From Pseudoscardovia radai (GTDB lineage: Bacteria; Actinomycetota; Actinomycetes; Actinomycetales; Bifidobacteriaceae), in contig NZ_MWWR01000015.1 of NCBI RefSeq assembly GCF_002259605.1, forward strand, positions 1-42,715: DNA of 42,715 bases, given 5' to 3'. The position numbers were made by a program, and so were the translations under genes. The notes under the pieces are model-generated. The model saw only the letters and a list, made by a program, of their open reading frames with translations, did not search any database and had not been told where the DNA came from. Positions within the stretch are counted from its first letter, which is position 1; each line of letters begins with the position of its first letter. This document shows positions 25,944-35,291 of the stretch, in pieces.

Positions 25944-26930
25944 CTACTCCGTGGCGTGGAGGCGGGCGGAATAGACGCTGCTCAGGGCGATGCCGGCGGC
26001 AACGGAGGCGTTCAGCGACTCGACCATCGAGCTCATGGGGATGCCGGCGATGACGTCGCAGGTCTCGCGCACGAGGCGGCTGATGCCCTTGCCTTCCGAT
26101 CCGAGCACCACAATAAGCGGATCGGTTTCGAAGCCGGTATGCCCGACCTCGGCCGTGCCGCCGCCGTCGAGGCCCACGGCGTAATAGCCGCGCTCGCGCA
26201 TGCTTTGGATGGCCTTCGTGAGGTTCACGACCTTCGCCACGGGAATATGCGCGGCCGCGCCGGCCGACACCTTCCACGCGGCGGCGTTCACGGAGGCGCT
26301 GCGGCGCTCCGGCAGAATCACGCCGTTCGCGCCGAATGCCGCGGCGGAGCGGATCACCGCGCCGAGGTTCTGCGGATCGGTGACGCCGTCGAGCGCAATG
26401 AACAGCGGCTTGGCCAGGTTGCGGGCCTCGGGGGAGGCGCCGGACAGGGCCTTGGCCTTGGCGTCGGCGCGGTCGACAAGCGTCTGCAGCGACGCGTATT
26501 CGTACGGAAGCGTGCGCAGCACGATGCCCTGGTGGTTCGACGAATGCGCGATATGGTCCATCTCGATGCGGTCCGCCTCGAGCAGATGGATGCCCTCGGC
26601 GCCCGCAAGCTTCACGATTTCGCGCGTGCGGTCATCATGCTCGATGCGCGCGGCGATATAGAGCTCCTTCGACGGAACGTTGGAACGGAGCGCCTCGAGG
26701 ACGGCGTTGCGTCCGATGACGAGATCCGATGTGTCGCCGCTGGAGAAGCGGGCGGCGCGGCGCTTGGCCGCCAGACGCGGGTCTGCGGCGCGGCGCTTGT
26801 CGGCCGCGACCTTGGCCTTGTGGGCCTTGTGATACACGCGGTCCTCGGCCTTCGGCGTGGGGCCGTGGCCGCGCAGGGCGTTGCGATGCTTGCCGCCCGA
26901 TCCCTTGGTGGGTCCTTTTTTCTGTGCCAT
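25944..26930 (-). CDS. rlmB: TrmH-family 23S rRNA (guanosine-2'-O-)-methyltransferase
   Basis: 328 residues. SPOUT-class methyltransferase expected to modify 23S rRNA. The N-terminus is basic, Lys/Arg-rich. The substrate-binding domain begins VIGRNAVLEALRS. Motif I is DGVTDPQNLGAVIRSA, motif II is LIVVLGSEGKGIS, and motif III is IPMSSMVESLNASVAAGIAL, which forms the trefoil-knot SAM site. The track frame extends far upstream through non-coding sequence. The ATG at 26930 is preferred because TAAGAT lies exactly 7 bases upstream, giving a leaderless start, and the conserved GPTKGSGGKHR N-terminus follows. RlmB is the usual name; specificity for G2251 is inferred from the family. Confidence 0.9.
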   Translation of the reverse strand: MAQKKGPTKGSGGKHRNALRGHGPTPKAEDRVYHKAHKAKVAADKRRAADPRLAAKRRAARFSSGDTSDLVIGRNAVLEALRSNVPSKELYIAARIEHDDRTREIVKLAGAEGIHLLEADRIEMDHIAHSSNHQGIVLRTLPYEYASLQTLVDRADAKAKALSGASPEARNLAKPLFIALDGVTDPQNLGAVIRSAAAFGANGVILPERRSASVNAAAWKVSAGAAAHIPVAKVVNLTKAIQSMRERGYYAVGLDGGGTAEVGHTGFETDPLIVVLGSEGKGISRLVRETCDVIAGIPMSSMVESLNASVAAGIALSSVYSARLHATE

Positions 26931-26937
26931 GCGAACC

Positions 26938-26943
26938 ATCTTA
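26938..26943 (-). promoter_or_regulatory. -10 element of a leaderless promoter for rlmB
   Basis: TAAGAT on the minus strand, 7 bases before the ATG at 26930. It overlaps an alternative upstream ATG (26939), which argues against that start. Confidence 0.5.
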
Positions 26944-27213
26944 GCGAAAACCCCGCATCTGGCGGTTTCTGCGTGGGCGAGAAAGGCGGAGGGCATACGA
27001 TGGCGCCATCGTGTTTTCTTCCGGAGCGAAACACCGCGCAGGCGCGTGTCGCATGCGGTGGCGCGGCGGCGCCGGATTCCCGCGCGTCTTTCCACGATTT
27101 CCCCGTATCGCTTTGATACCATGAAAAACGGTAATACACGTTGATATCCGCGCAGCGTTGGGCATTCATATGCATCGACGTTGACTACTCCGCGGCAGAC
27201 CCAAGGAGTTGTC

Positions 27214-30165
27214 ATGACTGATGCCAGCCCCTCCACAAGCATCCCCTCCGGGGGTCCGAACCCGGACGTCGACCCCTCCGTCGCCGGCGTCGACGACGTT
27301 GCGAAGGCCCTGAACGTCGATCCCGACACCGGCCTGTCGAGCGACGAGGCGGCGCGCCGTCTGGAGAAATTCGGCCCCAACCGTCTCAAGTCCAAGCCGC
27401 CGGTGCCCAAATGGAAGAAATTCCTCCTCCAATTCAAGGACCCGCTCGTCTATCTTCTTCTCGCGGCGACGGCCATCTCGCTCGTCGCTTGGTTCGTCGA
27501 ACGCGCCACGAACCCCGCCGAGGCGGAGGCCGCGCCGTTCGACTGCATCGTCATCGTCGTGATCCTGCTGCTCAACGCCATCCTCGGCTATGTGCAGGAA
27601 AACAGGGCTGAGGCGGCCGTCTCGGCCTTGTCCAAGCTTACGGCGCCGCATTCCATGGTGCTGCGCGACGGCAAGGTGGTCGAGGTGGCCACCGATGACG
27701 TGGTGCCCGGTGACGTGCTCGTCATCGGCGAAGGCGACACAATCGCCGCCGACGCCCGCCTTATCGCCGCCGCGAGCCTGCGCCTGGGCGAGGCCTCGCT
27801 GACCGGCGAATCCGTGCCCGTCGCCAAGCAGACGGCCCCGCTCGACAGCGTCAAGGCGCTCGGCGACCGCACGAATATGGTGTTCAACGGCACTTCCGTG
27901 ACGCAGGGGACCGGCCGCGCCATCGTCACCAGCACCGGCATGGCCACGCAGATGGGCAAGATCGCCGACATGCTCGACGATACGAAGCAGGAGAAGACGC
28001 CGCTCGAGAAGGAAATGGACGGCGTGTCCAAGATGCTCGGCATCGCGGTGTGCGTTATCGCCGTCGTTGTGATCCTCACGCTTGCCATCACCGAGGGCTT
28101 CGGCACCCCGCAGGACGCCATCGACTCCCTGCTGCTCGCCGTCTCCCTCGCCGTCGCCGCCGTGCCCGAGGGCCTCGCGGCCATCCTCACCGTGGTGCTT
28201 GCGCTCGGCGTGCAGCGCATGGCCAAGCACAACGCCATCGTCAAGCGCCTGAGCTCCGTCGAGACGCTCGGCTCCGCATCCGTCATCTGCTCCGACAAAA
28301 CCGGTACCCTGACGCGCAACCAGATGACGGTCGAAACCGTCGTCACCGCCACCGGCCACGTGAATCTCACCGGAACCGGCTACGCGCCGGTCGGCCAGGC
28401 CTGGGGCCCCGACGGCTCCGAGGTGCGTCACGGCACGCCGGTGGAAAGCGAAGCCATCCTCACCCTCGGCGTCGGCGCCATGGCCAACAACGGCGAGCTG
28501 CGCGAACAGCGCGGCGCCGACGGCACGTCGCAGTGGGAATGCATCGGCGACCCCACCGAGGTCTCGGTGATCGTGGCCGCCCGCAAAACCAACGCGCTGC
28601 GCCCGTGGCAGGGCTTCGAGCGCGTGGCCGAGATCCCCTTCACCTCCGAACGCAAGAAGCAGACCGTCGTACTCGTCGACAAATCCGCCTCCGGCATGCT
28701 CACCGCCGTGGCGAAGGGCGCGCCCGACGTACTGCTCGAACAGTGCACGCGCATCTACGACGGCGGGCAGATCCGCCCCATCACCGACGCCGACCGCGAC
28801 CGCGTGCAGTCCAAGATCACGCAGCTGTCGTCGAACGCCTACCGCACGCTCGGTATGGCGTACAGGCCGCTCGAGGTGACCTCGCTCGCGCAGGTGCCGG
28901 GCATCGAGCTCGACGCCGCCGGGCAGGTGCAGGACGTGGCCGACCAGAGCGACGCCATCGAACGCGACTTCATCTGGGTCGGCATGGTCGGCATCATCGA
29001 CCCGCCGCGCACCGAGGTGCGCGACTCCGTTGCCCAGGCCCACCGCGCCGGCGTGCGCACGGTGATGATCACCGGCGACCACCCGCTGACCGCGGCCCGC
29101 ATCGCCAGCGACCTCGGCATCGTTGACGACGAGCACCGCCGCGCCGTGACCGGCGACGAGCTCGACGCCATGGACGACGCGGAATTCGACAAGACCACGC
29201 GCGATGTGTCGGTCTACGCCCGCGTGGCGCCGGAGCACAAGCTGCGCATCGTCGACTCGCTGCAGCGCCAAGGCAATATCGTGGCCATGACCGGCGACGG
29301 CGTGAACGACGCGCCCGCCGTCAAGGCCGCCGACATCGGCGTGGCCATGGGTATCACCGGCACCGAGGTGACCAAGGAGTCCGCGGCCATGATCCTGGCC
29401 GACGACAACTTCTCCACCATCGTGGCCGCCGTGCGCGAGGGTCGCGTGATCTTCGACAACATCCGCAAGTTCCTGCGCTACCTGCTCAGCTCCAACGTGG
29501 GCGAGGTGTTCACCGTGTTCTTCGGCGTGCTCCTCACCGGTGTGCTCGGCATCTCCGCGGCCGGTGACTCCGGCGTGACGGTTCCGCTGCTCGCCGTGCA
29601 GCTTTTGTGGATCAACCTGCTCACCGATGCCGCGCCGGCGCTCGCGATGGGCGTGGACGGCGAGGTGGACGATGTCATGGCCCGCAAGCCACGCCGCACC
29701 ACCGACCGCGTGATCAACGGCGCCATGTGGGCCGACATCGTGTTCATCGGCATCATCATGGCCGCCGTGACGCTGATCGGCATGGACATGGCGCTGCCCG
29801 GCGGTCTGTTCTCCGACAGGCACGACCTCGGAGGTTCGCACGAGGAGCAGATCGTGCTGGCGCGCACCATGGGCTTCACGATTCTCGTGTTCGCGCAACT
29901 GTTCAACGCGCTGGCCTCGCGTTCGGCCACGGCCTCGGCCTTCAAGGGCCTGTTCAGCAACGTCTGGCTGTGGGCCGCCATCGCTCTCTCGACGGCGTTG
30001 CAGGTGGTTGTGGTGAATGTTCCGGCGTTGAACGTGGCGTTCGGCACCATGCCGCTCACCGGTCGCCAGTGGCTGGAATGCGTGGGTCTCGCGGCCTGCG
30101 TGCTCGTGGCGAGCGAGCTGTACAAGCTCGTGCTGCGCGCCGTGGCCGCTGCCAAGCGCACGTGA
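27214..30165 (+). CDS. P-type calcium-transporting ATPase (P2 type)
   Basis: 983 residues. Cation-ATPase N-domain at about 20-85. Phosphatase motif T197-G-E-S. Phosphorylation site Asp361 in DKTGTLTRNQM. Hinge T693-GDGVNDAP. Ten predicted membrane helices. VPEGLAAILTVVLALG in M4 and LLWINLLTDAAPALAMG in M6 carry the residues expected for Ca2+ pumps of the PacL/SERCA-like kind. It is expected to export Ca2+ (possibly Mn2+) from the cytoplasm. The TTG-initiated longer frame is rejected: AAGGAG lies 5 bases before the ATG at 27214. It is monocistronic and convergent with dcd, 34 bases apart. Confidence 0.93.
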   Translation: MTDASPSTSIPSGGPNPDVDPSVAGVDDVAKALNVDPDTGLSSDEAARRLEKFGPNRLKSKPPVPKWKKFLLQFKDPLVYLLLAATAISLVAWFVERATNPAEAEAAPFDCIVIVVILLLNAILGYVQENRAEAAVSALSKLTAPHSMVLRDGKVVEVATDDVVPGDVLVIGEGDTIAADARLIAAASLRLGEASLTGESVPVAKQTAPLDSVKALGDRTNMVFNGTSVTQGTGRAIVTSTGMATQMGKIADMLDDTKQEKTPLEKEMDGVSKMLGIAVCVIAVVVILTLAITEGFGTPQDAIDSLLLAVSLAVAAVPEGLAAILTVVLALGVQRMAKHNAIVKRLSSVETLGSASVICSDKTGTLTRNQMTVETVVTATGHVNLTGTGYAPVGQAWGPDGSEVRHGTPVESEAILTLGVGAMANNGELREQRGADGTSQWECIGDPTEVSVIVAARKTNALRPWQGFERVAEIPFTSERKKQTVVLVDKSASGMLTAVAKGAPDVLLEQCTRIYDGGQIRPITDADRDRVQSKITQLSSNAYRTLGMAYRPLEVTSLAQVPGIELDAAGQVQDVADQSDAIERDFIWVGMVGIIDPPRTEVRDSVAQAHRAGVRTVMITGDHPLTAARIASDLGIVDDEHRRAVTGDELDAMDDAEFDKTTRDVSVYARVAPEHKLRIVDSLQRQGNIVAMTGDGVNDAPAVKAADIGVAMGITGTEVTKESAAMILADDNFSTIVAAVREGRVIFDNIRKFLRYLLSSNVGEVFTVFFGVLLTGVLGISAAGDSGVTVPLLAVQLLWINLLTDAAPALAMGVDGEVDDVMARKPRRTTDRVINGAMWADIVFIGIIMAAVTLIGMDMALPGGLFSDRHDLGGSHEEQIVLARTMGFTILVFAQLFNALASRSATASAFKGLFSNVWLWAAIALSTALQVVVVNVPALNVAFGTMPLTGRQWLECVGLAACVLVASELYKLVLRAVAAAKRT

Positions 30166-30199
30166 GGCGGGACCAGATGAGGCGATGCCCGTGCCTCGC

Positions 30200-30817
30200 C
30201 TACGCCATGCGCGTGGGCGCCGGCACGGGCTCGTCGGTCTGGTCGACGTCGGCGCGGTAGAAGTTGATGTAGCTGCGCGACGGCGTGGGGCCGCGCTGGC
30301 CCTGGTAATGCGAGCCGGCCGCGGAGGAGCCGTAGGGGTGCTCCGCCGGGCTCGAGAGCTGGAAGAAGCACATCTGCCCGATTTTCATGCCGGGCCACAG
30401 CTTGACGGGCAGCGGGGAGATATTCGACAGCTCCAGCGTGATATGCCCTTGGAAGCCAGGGTCGATGAAGCCGGCCGTGGAATGCGTAAGGATGCCGAGG
30501 CGCCCCAGCGAGCTCTTGCCCTCGAGGCGCGCGGCGAGCGTGGGGCCGAGCTTGACGTACTCCCATGTGCTGCCGAGCACGAACTCGCCCGGATGCAGAA
30601 TCCACGGCTCGCCGGCCGGCACCTCGAACATCTCGGTGAGGTCCTCCTGGTCCTCGGAGGGATCCACGTAGGTGTACTTGCGGTTGTTGAAGATGCGGAA
30701 GTATTTGTCGAGGCGCACGTCGATCGACGCCGGCTGGACCATCTTCGGGGTCCAGGGATCGAGCGAGAACTCGCCGTTCTTCTGTGCGGCGAAGATGTCG
30801 CGATCGTTGAGCAGCAT
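30200..30817 (-). CDS. dcd: dCTP deaminase
   Basis: 205 residues. Makes dUTP (or dUMP directly in bifunctional forms, as in Mycobacterium) for thymidylate synthesis. Visible are the N-terminal MLLNDRDI, the conserved ASIDVRLD, and the active-site block [14 protein letters not shown] with Ser102/103 and Arg106. [20 protein letters not shown] with the catalytic Glu129 follows. The ~15-residue C-terminal extension past the usual end ([16 protein letters not shown]) is typical of Actinobacteria. The ATG at 30817 has AAAGGGA 5 bases upstream; the longer frame lacks support. It may be co-oriented with the antiporter upstream but is separated by 147 bases. Confidence 0.94.
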   Translation of the reverse strand: MLLNDRDIFAAQKNGEFSLDPWTPKMVQPASIDVRLDKYFRIFNNRKYTYVDPSEDQEDLTEMFEVPAGEPWILHPGEFVLGSTWEYVKLGPTLAARLEGKSSLGRLGILTHSTAGFIDPGFQGHITLELSNISPLPVKLWPGMKIGQMCFFQLSSPAEHPYGSSAAGSHYQGQRGPTPSRSYINFYRADVDQTDEPVPAPTRMA

Positions 30818-30964
30818 AACATCCCTTTCGCGCGGGCCGAGCCGGCACAATGCGCTGTGTCGGCTGACAGGCGGCGGACTTGCGGTTTTATGCCTCAAGT
30901 CTAGCCCCGGCGCGGGATTGCCGCGATATGGGGCCGCGCAGTGCTTCGGGCGGTCGGTTGCGCC

Positions 30965-32818
30965 CTACGATTGCGACGGCGGGAGCAGGAACTGGTCGCC
31001 GCGCGCGTTCTTCGTCACGGCATCCGGGTCGGCGCCCATCTCACGCAGGCGCTTGTTGCGCTCCTCGATGACACGGCGTGCCAGCTCGATGCGACGTTTG
31101 GCGAGCGCGATATGCGCGGGGGACATCGGCGGCAGCGCGGCGCGGCGCGGGTCGCTCGCCAGACGGTGCAGATCGTGTGCGATCAGGCGGGCGCGGGCTT
31201 CGCGCTCGGAGTCGCGGCGGGCGTCGTGAGTGGCCTCGGTGCCGTCGGAATCGTGGGCGCGGTCATGCGTGAGATTGATCGTGGTGCCGCGACGCACGTC
31301 TTCCGCCTCGGCTTCGCCGGGGCCGGAGGAGAGGTTCTCCGTGACGGTGATGGAATCGTCGGTTTCTGCCGCGGCCGCGGCCTGCGCCGTATCGCCCGTT
31401 GTCATGGCGCTCGCCTGCTGCAGCGCCTCGTCCCATTCGCGCCACTTGGCGGAATCATCGTCGGAACTGAAAATCTGCGGGCCGAAGGCCGTCGCGCTCT
31501 GCGCCGCCGTCATGCCCTTGCGTGCGCGGCGCTCGAGGTGGTCCTCGTGCGCGAGCAGCCTGGAGTACTCGCGGTGCTCCTGCAGGATCTGCCACGATTT
31601 GCGCGGGTTCTGTGCCATTTTGCGCAGCGCCGTCATCGGGTGCGCGTCCGCGATCTTGTACGTCAGTGAGCCCAGCAGCGGCATGAGGAACACGGTCACG
31701 GCGCCGGCCGCCACAAGCACGGACGCGGTGCCCTGCGTCATCTGCTCGGAGCTTACGGCGATATTCGTCACGGCCACGATCAGAGGCAGGGCCGTGGTGC
31801 AGTACAGCGCCACCGTGATGCGGTGATGCGCGGAAATCGTTTTCGTGGCCGGATCGATGCTCAGGCCCATGAACACCGGGATGGCGCGCACGAGCAGCAG
31901 AAGCACGATGAAGGTGACGAGCAGCGCGGGGGCCGCGGCCACGGCGCTGAGGTCGATTTTCACGCCCGACACCACGAAGAACACGGGGATGAAGAAGCCG
32001 TAGCCGATGGCGTTGAGCTTGTATTCCAGCGCCTCGTTGCCGTCGGGGATGATGTAGCGCAGGATGAATCCCGCGGCGAACGCACCGAGCACGGCGTCGA
32101 GGTCGAAGGCCACCGTGGCGGCGACAAGCGCCACAAGCAGCAGCGCCGTGATGCGCACGCCCGTCTGCGAGCTGCCGCCGGCTTTCTCCTTGAGGAACCG
32201 GAACAGGGCGGAGCCAGCCTTTTGGGCGCGTTTCGGAATCACCGCCAGCACGATGCACAGCGCCAGGAAAATGCCGAGGATGAGAATCGTCTGCCATTTG
32301 GCGCGTGTCGACAGCAGCAGCGCCATCGCGAGAATCGGCAGCAGCTCGCCCCATGTGCCATAGGCGAGGATTGCGTCGCCGACCTCGGTGCCGGTCAGTC
32401 CGCGCTCCGACAGGATCGGGATCAGCGTGCCGAGCGCCGTGGTGCACAGCGCGATGGCGACGGCCATGGAGTTCAGGCCGTCCGTCGCGAACAGGGGCAC
32501 CGTGAACACGAGCGCGATGGAGATGGCGAAGGTGGCGATCCATGTGATCATGCCGGAGCGGCCGACGTGGCCGCCGAGGATCTGCGGGTTGATTTCGTAG
32601 CCGGCGAGTAGGAACAGGAAGGCGAGGCCGAGCTGCGAGAGCATTTCGATGGAGTCCGACACCACGATGACGCCGACGCCGTATTGGCCGAGCAGCGCGC
32701 CGCCGAGCAGGAGCAGCACGACCTCGGGAACGATATTGCCCGGTATGAGGCGTGCGATGATCGGCGCCGCCGTTGCCAGCAGCAGGATGATCGTCAGGGA
32801 TATGAGGTCGGTGGCCAT
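30965..32818 (-). CDS. CPA2-family cation:proton antiporter
   Basis: 617 residues. The first ~400 are a Na+/H+ exchanger (Kef-type) domain of about 12 helices. GLAFLFLLAGYEI and LCTTALGTLIPIL are the recognisable family stretches, with the conserved acidic residue in the crossing-helix region. The remaining ~210 residues are hydrophilic, Arg/Ala/Asp-rich and lack a TrkA-N (RCK) nucleotide-binding domain. The ion (Na+ or K+) cannot be told from the sequence. The last stretch is basic (AHDLHRLASDPRRAALPP). The start at 32818 begins directly at the first membrane helix; the ribosome site is weak. Confidence 0.87.
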   Translation of the reverse strand: MATDLISLTIILLLATAAPIIARLIPGNIVPEVVLLLLGGALLGQYGVGVIVVSDSIEMLSQLGLAFLFLLAGYEINPQILGGHVGRSGMITWIATFAISIALVFTVPLFATDGLNSMAVAIALCTTALGTLIPILSERGLTGTEVGDAILAYGTWGELLPILAMALLLSTRAKWQTILILGIFLALCIVLAVIPKRAQKAGSALFRFLKEKAGGSSQTGVRITALLLVALVAATVAFDLDAVLGAFAAGFILRYIIPDGNEALEYKLNAIGYGFFIPVFFVVSGVKIDLSAVAAAPALLVTFIVLLLLVRAIPVFMGLSIDPATKTISAHHRITVALYCTTALPLIVAVTNIAVSSEQMTQGTASVLVAAGAVTVFLMPLLGSLTYKIADAHPMTALRKMAQNPRKSWQILQEHREYSRLLAHEDHLERRARKGMTAAQSATAFGPQIFSSDDDSAKWREWDEALQQASAMTTGDTAQAAAAAETDDSITVTENLSSGPGEAEAEDVRRGTTINLTHDRAHDSDGTEATHDARRDSEREARARLIAHDLHRLASDPRRAALPPMSPAHIALAKRRIELARRVIEERNKRLREMGADPDAVTKNARGDQFLLPPSQS

Positions 32819-33103
32819 GAGTGTGCTTTCGGTGTGCGCTATGCGACGACTTGTGAGCGATCATGAACGGTTATTTTGGGTTATCTGAGCGAATTGTGTT
32901 CTATGTCGTTCGGTTGTTGTGCATAGCTGTTCGATTGTGCGGGGAGGCGGATGAATCGTGGACCGGAGCAGAGCGCGCAAGCCATTCCCCTTCCCGCCTC
33001 CATTGTGCCACGGCCGATGTGACGGGGCATGTGCTCGGCTATGCGCGAACGCGCGGCGGCAGGCGGAGCGCGGCGCTCTGGTGGTGCGTTCGGCGGCGCT
33101 TCC

Positions 33104-33109
33104 TAGAAT
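33104..33109 (+). promoter_or_regulatory. -10 element of a leaderless promoter for the esterase gene
   Basis: TAGAAT ends 6 bases before the ATG at 33116. A GGAGG sits in that gap but is too near the ATG to be an efficient ribosome site on a leadered mRNA. Confidence 0.6.
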
Positions 33110-33115
33110 GGAGGC

Positions 33116-33919
33116 ATGAACGATGCTGCGAGCAACGAATACGATGATTCCGCCGAGGGCGCCGGCAACACGGGCACGGGCGCGGGCAACGCCGGCGCCT
33201 CGGGTCTGATCGGGCGCGAATCGTCGGTGATTCCGGGGCGCTTCGGCGACCCCATGACCGTGACGCATGCCGAATGGTCGCAGGACCGCGGACAGCGCAA
33301 CCCCGGCCGGCCGCTGTTCCTGCTTATCCACGGCTGGGGCTCCACGGCCGCCGACATGATGGAGTTCTTCTCCGCCTATGTGTCTCCGTTCTCCGATTGC
33401 GTGGCGCTGCAGTCGCCGCTGACCATGCCCGATTACCCGGCGGCCGCCACGTGGTTCCACGATTGCGTTCCCGCCGGCGAGGACCTCGACCGCGATGCCT
33501 TTGCGGCCGCCACAGGCATCGACGCCTGGGTGCATGAGCATGTGCCCGACGACCGCGCCGTCATCCCGCTCGGATTCTCGCAGGGCGGCCTGCTCGCCGT
33601 GCATCTGCTGCGCGTCGATCCGACGCGCTACGCGGCCGCCGTCACGCTGTCGGGATTCCTCGCGCCCGGAATCGTGCCCGGCACCGCGCCGCACGACGAT
33701 GAGCTCGCCGAGCTCGACACCAGCGTGTTCTACGGCGTGGGCGGGCGCGACACATGCATTCCGCGCTACGAGGCCAAGGCCTTCGAGGCGTGGCTCGAGG
33801 AGCACACGTATCTCAAGCTGTGCGAGTATCCGAATATGGACCACTCGATCTGCCTCGACGAGGTCGACGACCTACGCACCTGGCTTGTCTCGATCGGCGC
33901 CTCCAGCGGGCTTATGTGA
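33116..33919 (+). CDS. Alpha/beta-hydrolase (phospholipase/carboxylesterase type)
   Basis: 267 residues. After a disordered Gly/Ala-rich start of ~35 residues comes an Abhydrolase_2-like fold. LFLLIHGWG forms the oxyanion side, nucleophile Ser155 lies in GFSQGG, acid Asp212 in GGRDTCIP, and His243 in MDHSIC. It should hydrolyse a carboxylic ester in the cytoplasm; no signal peptide is present. The natural substrate is unknown. It has a leaderless promoter. It is convergent with the TetR gene, only 3 bases between stops. Low-complexity starts like this recur on several proteins of this region. Confidence 0.87.
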   Translation: MNDAASNEYDDSAEGAGNTGTGAGNAGASGLIGRESSVIPGRFGDPMTVTHAEWSQDRGQRNPGRPLFLLIHGWGSTAADMMEFFSAYVSPFSDCVALQSPLTMPDYPAAATWFHDCVPAGEDLDRDAFAAATGIDAWVHEHVPDDRAVIPLGFSQGGLLAVHLLRVDPTRYAAAVTLSGFLAPGIVPGTAPHDDELAELDTSVFYGVGGRDTCIPRYEAKAFEAWLEEHTYLKLCEYPNMDHSICLDEVDDLRTWLVSIGASSGLM

Positions 33920-33922
33920 CGG

Positions 33923-34759
33923 CTACTCGAGATCGTCGAGCGCCTGCTCGACATCCGGATCGATGGTGACGTCGTCGCCGTCGGAGCCGCCATCGTCGCC
34001 ATTGCCGTCAGCGTCGGCGTCATCGGCGCCATCGTCGCCTCGCTTGGCGCGCGCCTTCGCCTCCTTCTGCTCGCGGCGCTGCTCGCGCTTGAGCTGCTTC
34101 TCCTCTTCGCGCGCCTCGCGCTCCTGCCGCGCCTTCGCCTCCTTGCCCTCGAAGTACAGCTGCGGCTTCGCGTCGATGCCGCGCATGCCGTACCAGGCCA
34201 TGTTCACGATATACGACGCCAGCTCCTCCTTGCTGATGCGCGGATTATCCGCCCACAGCTCGGCGCTGAACACCGTCAGGCCCACGATCATATTCGCGTA
34301 ATACGGCGCGCCTTTCGTCGGCAGCTTGGCGCGTTTGAAGCTTTCGTCGAGCATCTTCTCCACATGTACGCTCACCGTGGTCAGCAGCGTGTTCAGCGAC
34401 CCGTTGGGGTTCGTGGTCGGCGAATCGCGCAGGAGCACGTGGAATCCCTCGTTGTGCTCCTCCACGTAGGTGAGGAAGGTGAGCACGCCGAGCTCCATGG
34501 TGTGGCGCTCGCTGAGCGGCGGATGCGCGAAGAAATCCTCCAGCGCGTCCGACATGGTTTTCAGCTCGCGGTCCACCACCACGGCGTACAGGCCTTCCTT
34601 GCCGCCGAAATGCTCATAGATAATCGGTTTGCTCACCTTGGCCGCGGCCGCGATCTCCTCGACGCTCAGTGTTTCCATGTCGCGTTCGGCGAACAGTTTG
34701 CGACCGACGCGGATCAGCTGCTCGCGGCGCTCGAACGCCGTCATCCTCGATGTTCCCAT
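33923..34759 (-). CDS. TetR-family transcriptional regulator with charged C-terminal tail
   Basis: 278 residues. An N-terminal TetR DNA-binding domain (about 8-58: RREQLIRVGRKLFAERDMETLSVEEIAAAAKVSKPIIYEHF, shown here by its span) is followed by the ligand/dimer domain to about 200. The rest is unusual: a Lys/Arg/Glu-rich probable coiled coil (about 200-240), then an Asp/Gly-rich acidic tail ending DPDVEQALDDLE. TAGACT seven bases before the ATG at 34759 supports a leaderless start there rather than at the internal ATG at 34744. Its target is unknown; the divergent small membrane gene and the convergent esterase are the nearest candidates. Confidence 0.88.
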   Translation of the reverse strand: MGTSRMTAFERREQLIRVGRKLFAERDMETLSVEEIAAAAKVSKPIIYEHFGGKEGLYAVVVDRELKTMSDALEDFFAHPPLSERHTMELGVLTFLTYVEEHNEGFHVLLRDSPTTNPNGSLNTLLTTVSVHVEKMLDESFKRAKLPTKGAPYYANMIVGLTVFSAELWADNPRISKEELASYIVNMAWYGMRGIDAKPQLYFEGKEAKARQEREAREEEKQLKREQRREQKEAKARAKRGDDGADDADADGNGDDGGSDGDDVTIDPDVEQALDDLE

Positions 34760-34766
34760 ATCGCCC

Positions 34767-34772
34767 AGTCTA
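34767..34772 (-). promoter_or_regulatory. -10 element of a leaderless promoter for the TetR gene
   Basis: TAGACT on the minus strand, exactly 7 bases before the ATG at 34759. Confidence 0.55.
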
Positions 34773-34917
34773 GCGGCGGTCCGGTGCGGCGGCGGGGAGC
34801 GGCGGGGCGTTGGCGGGGTGCTGGCGGGGTGGCGGAGGGCGTCGGAAACGTGGAGTTCGTGGAGGGGATGCGGTCGCGGGGCTGCGTTTTTCCAGTACTT
34901 CGGGCAAACTGGGACGT

Positions 34918-35235
34918 ATGGTATTGGTCCTTGTTATCTGGGGAATGGTTGTTCTCCTCGTCGCCGTCATCGTCCTCCTCGTTGCGCACGCGCAATCGGT
35001 GAAGGAGGACAATCCGCGCCGCAAGAAGCGCGACGATTCCTCGAACCCGTCGCGGGCGCCGCGTGTGGCGGGCGCCAACATCTCGTTTGCGCCGACCGGC
35101 GTGGGCGAGGACGAAGAGGTGAAAAGCCCCGACAACCGCGTATACGTGGGCAATTCCTCGTCCGTGGTGGAGGTGCATAACTTCCGCAACGGCACCAAGG
35201 AGAAGGCGCGGTCGTCGCGCAGCCACAGGGGCTGA
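34918..35235 (+). CDS. Small single-pass membrane protein
   Basis: 105 residues. An N-terminal hydrophobic helix (about 1-24, rich in Val/Leu) is followed by a basic segment (KEDNPRRKKRDD), giving N-out/C-in orientation. A hydrophilic cytoplasmic tail ends in basic KEKARSSRSHRG. No domain was recognised. The track frame opens earlier, but the ATG at 34918 begins the membrane helix; a weak GGGA precedes it. It stands 56 bases upstream of ftsY on the same strand, so it may be co-transcribed and linked to membrane targeting; that is inference only. Confidence 0.72.
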   Translation: MVLVLVIWGMVVLLVAVIVLLVAHAQSVKEDNPRRKKRDDSSNPSRAPRVAGANISFAPTGVGEDEEVKSPDNRVYVGNSSSVVEVHNFRNGTKEKARSSRSHRG

Positions 35236-35291
35236 ATCCCGCCGGGCGCGGTAACGCCAGGTAGACAAACATCAGGTAGAAAGAGAGAAGC

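Noticed and set aside
27166..29898. 910-codon open frame opposite the P-type ATPase gene
   Set aside because: It is the complement of a well-supported ATPase in a G+C-rich codon-biased gene; its sequence is His/Asp/Arg/Gly-rich without motifs or a ribosome site.
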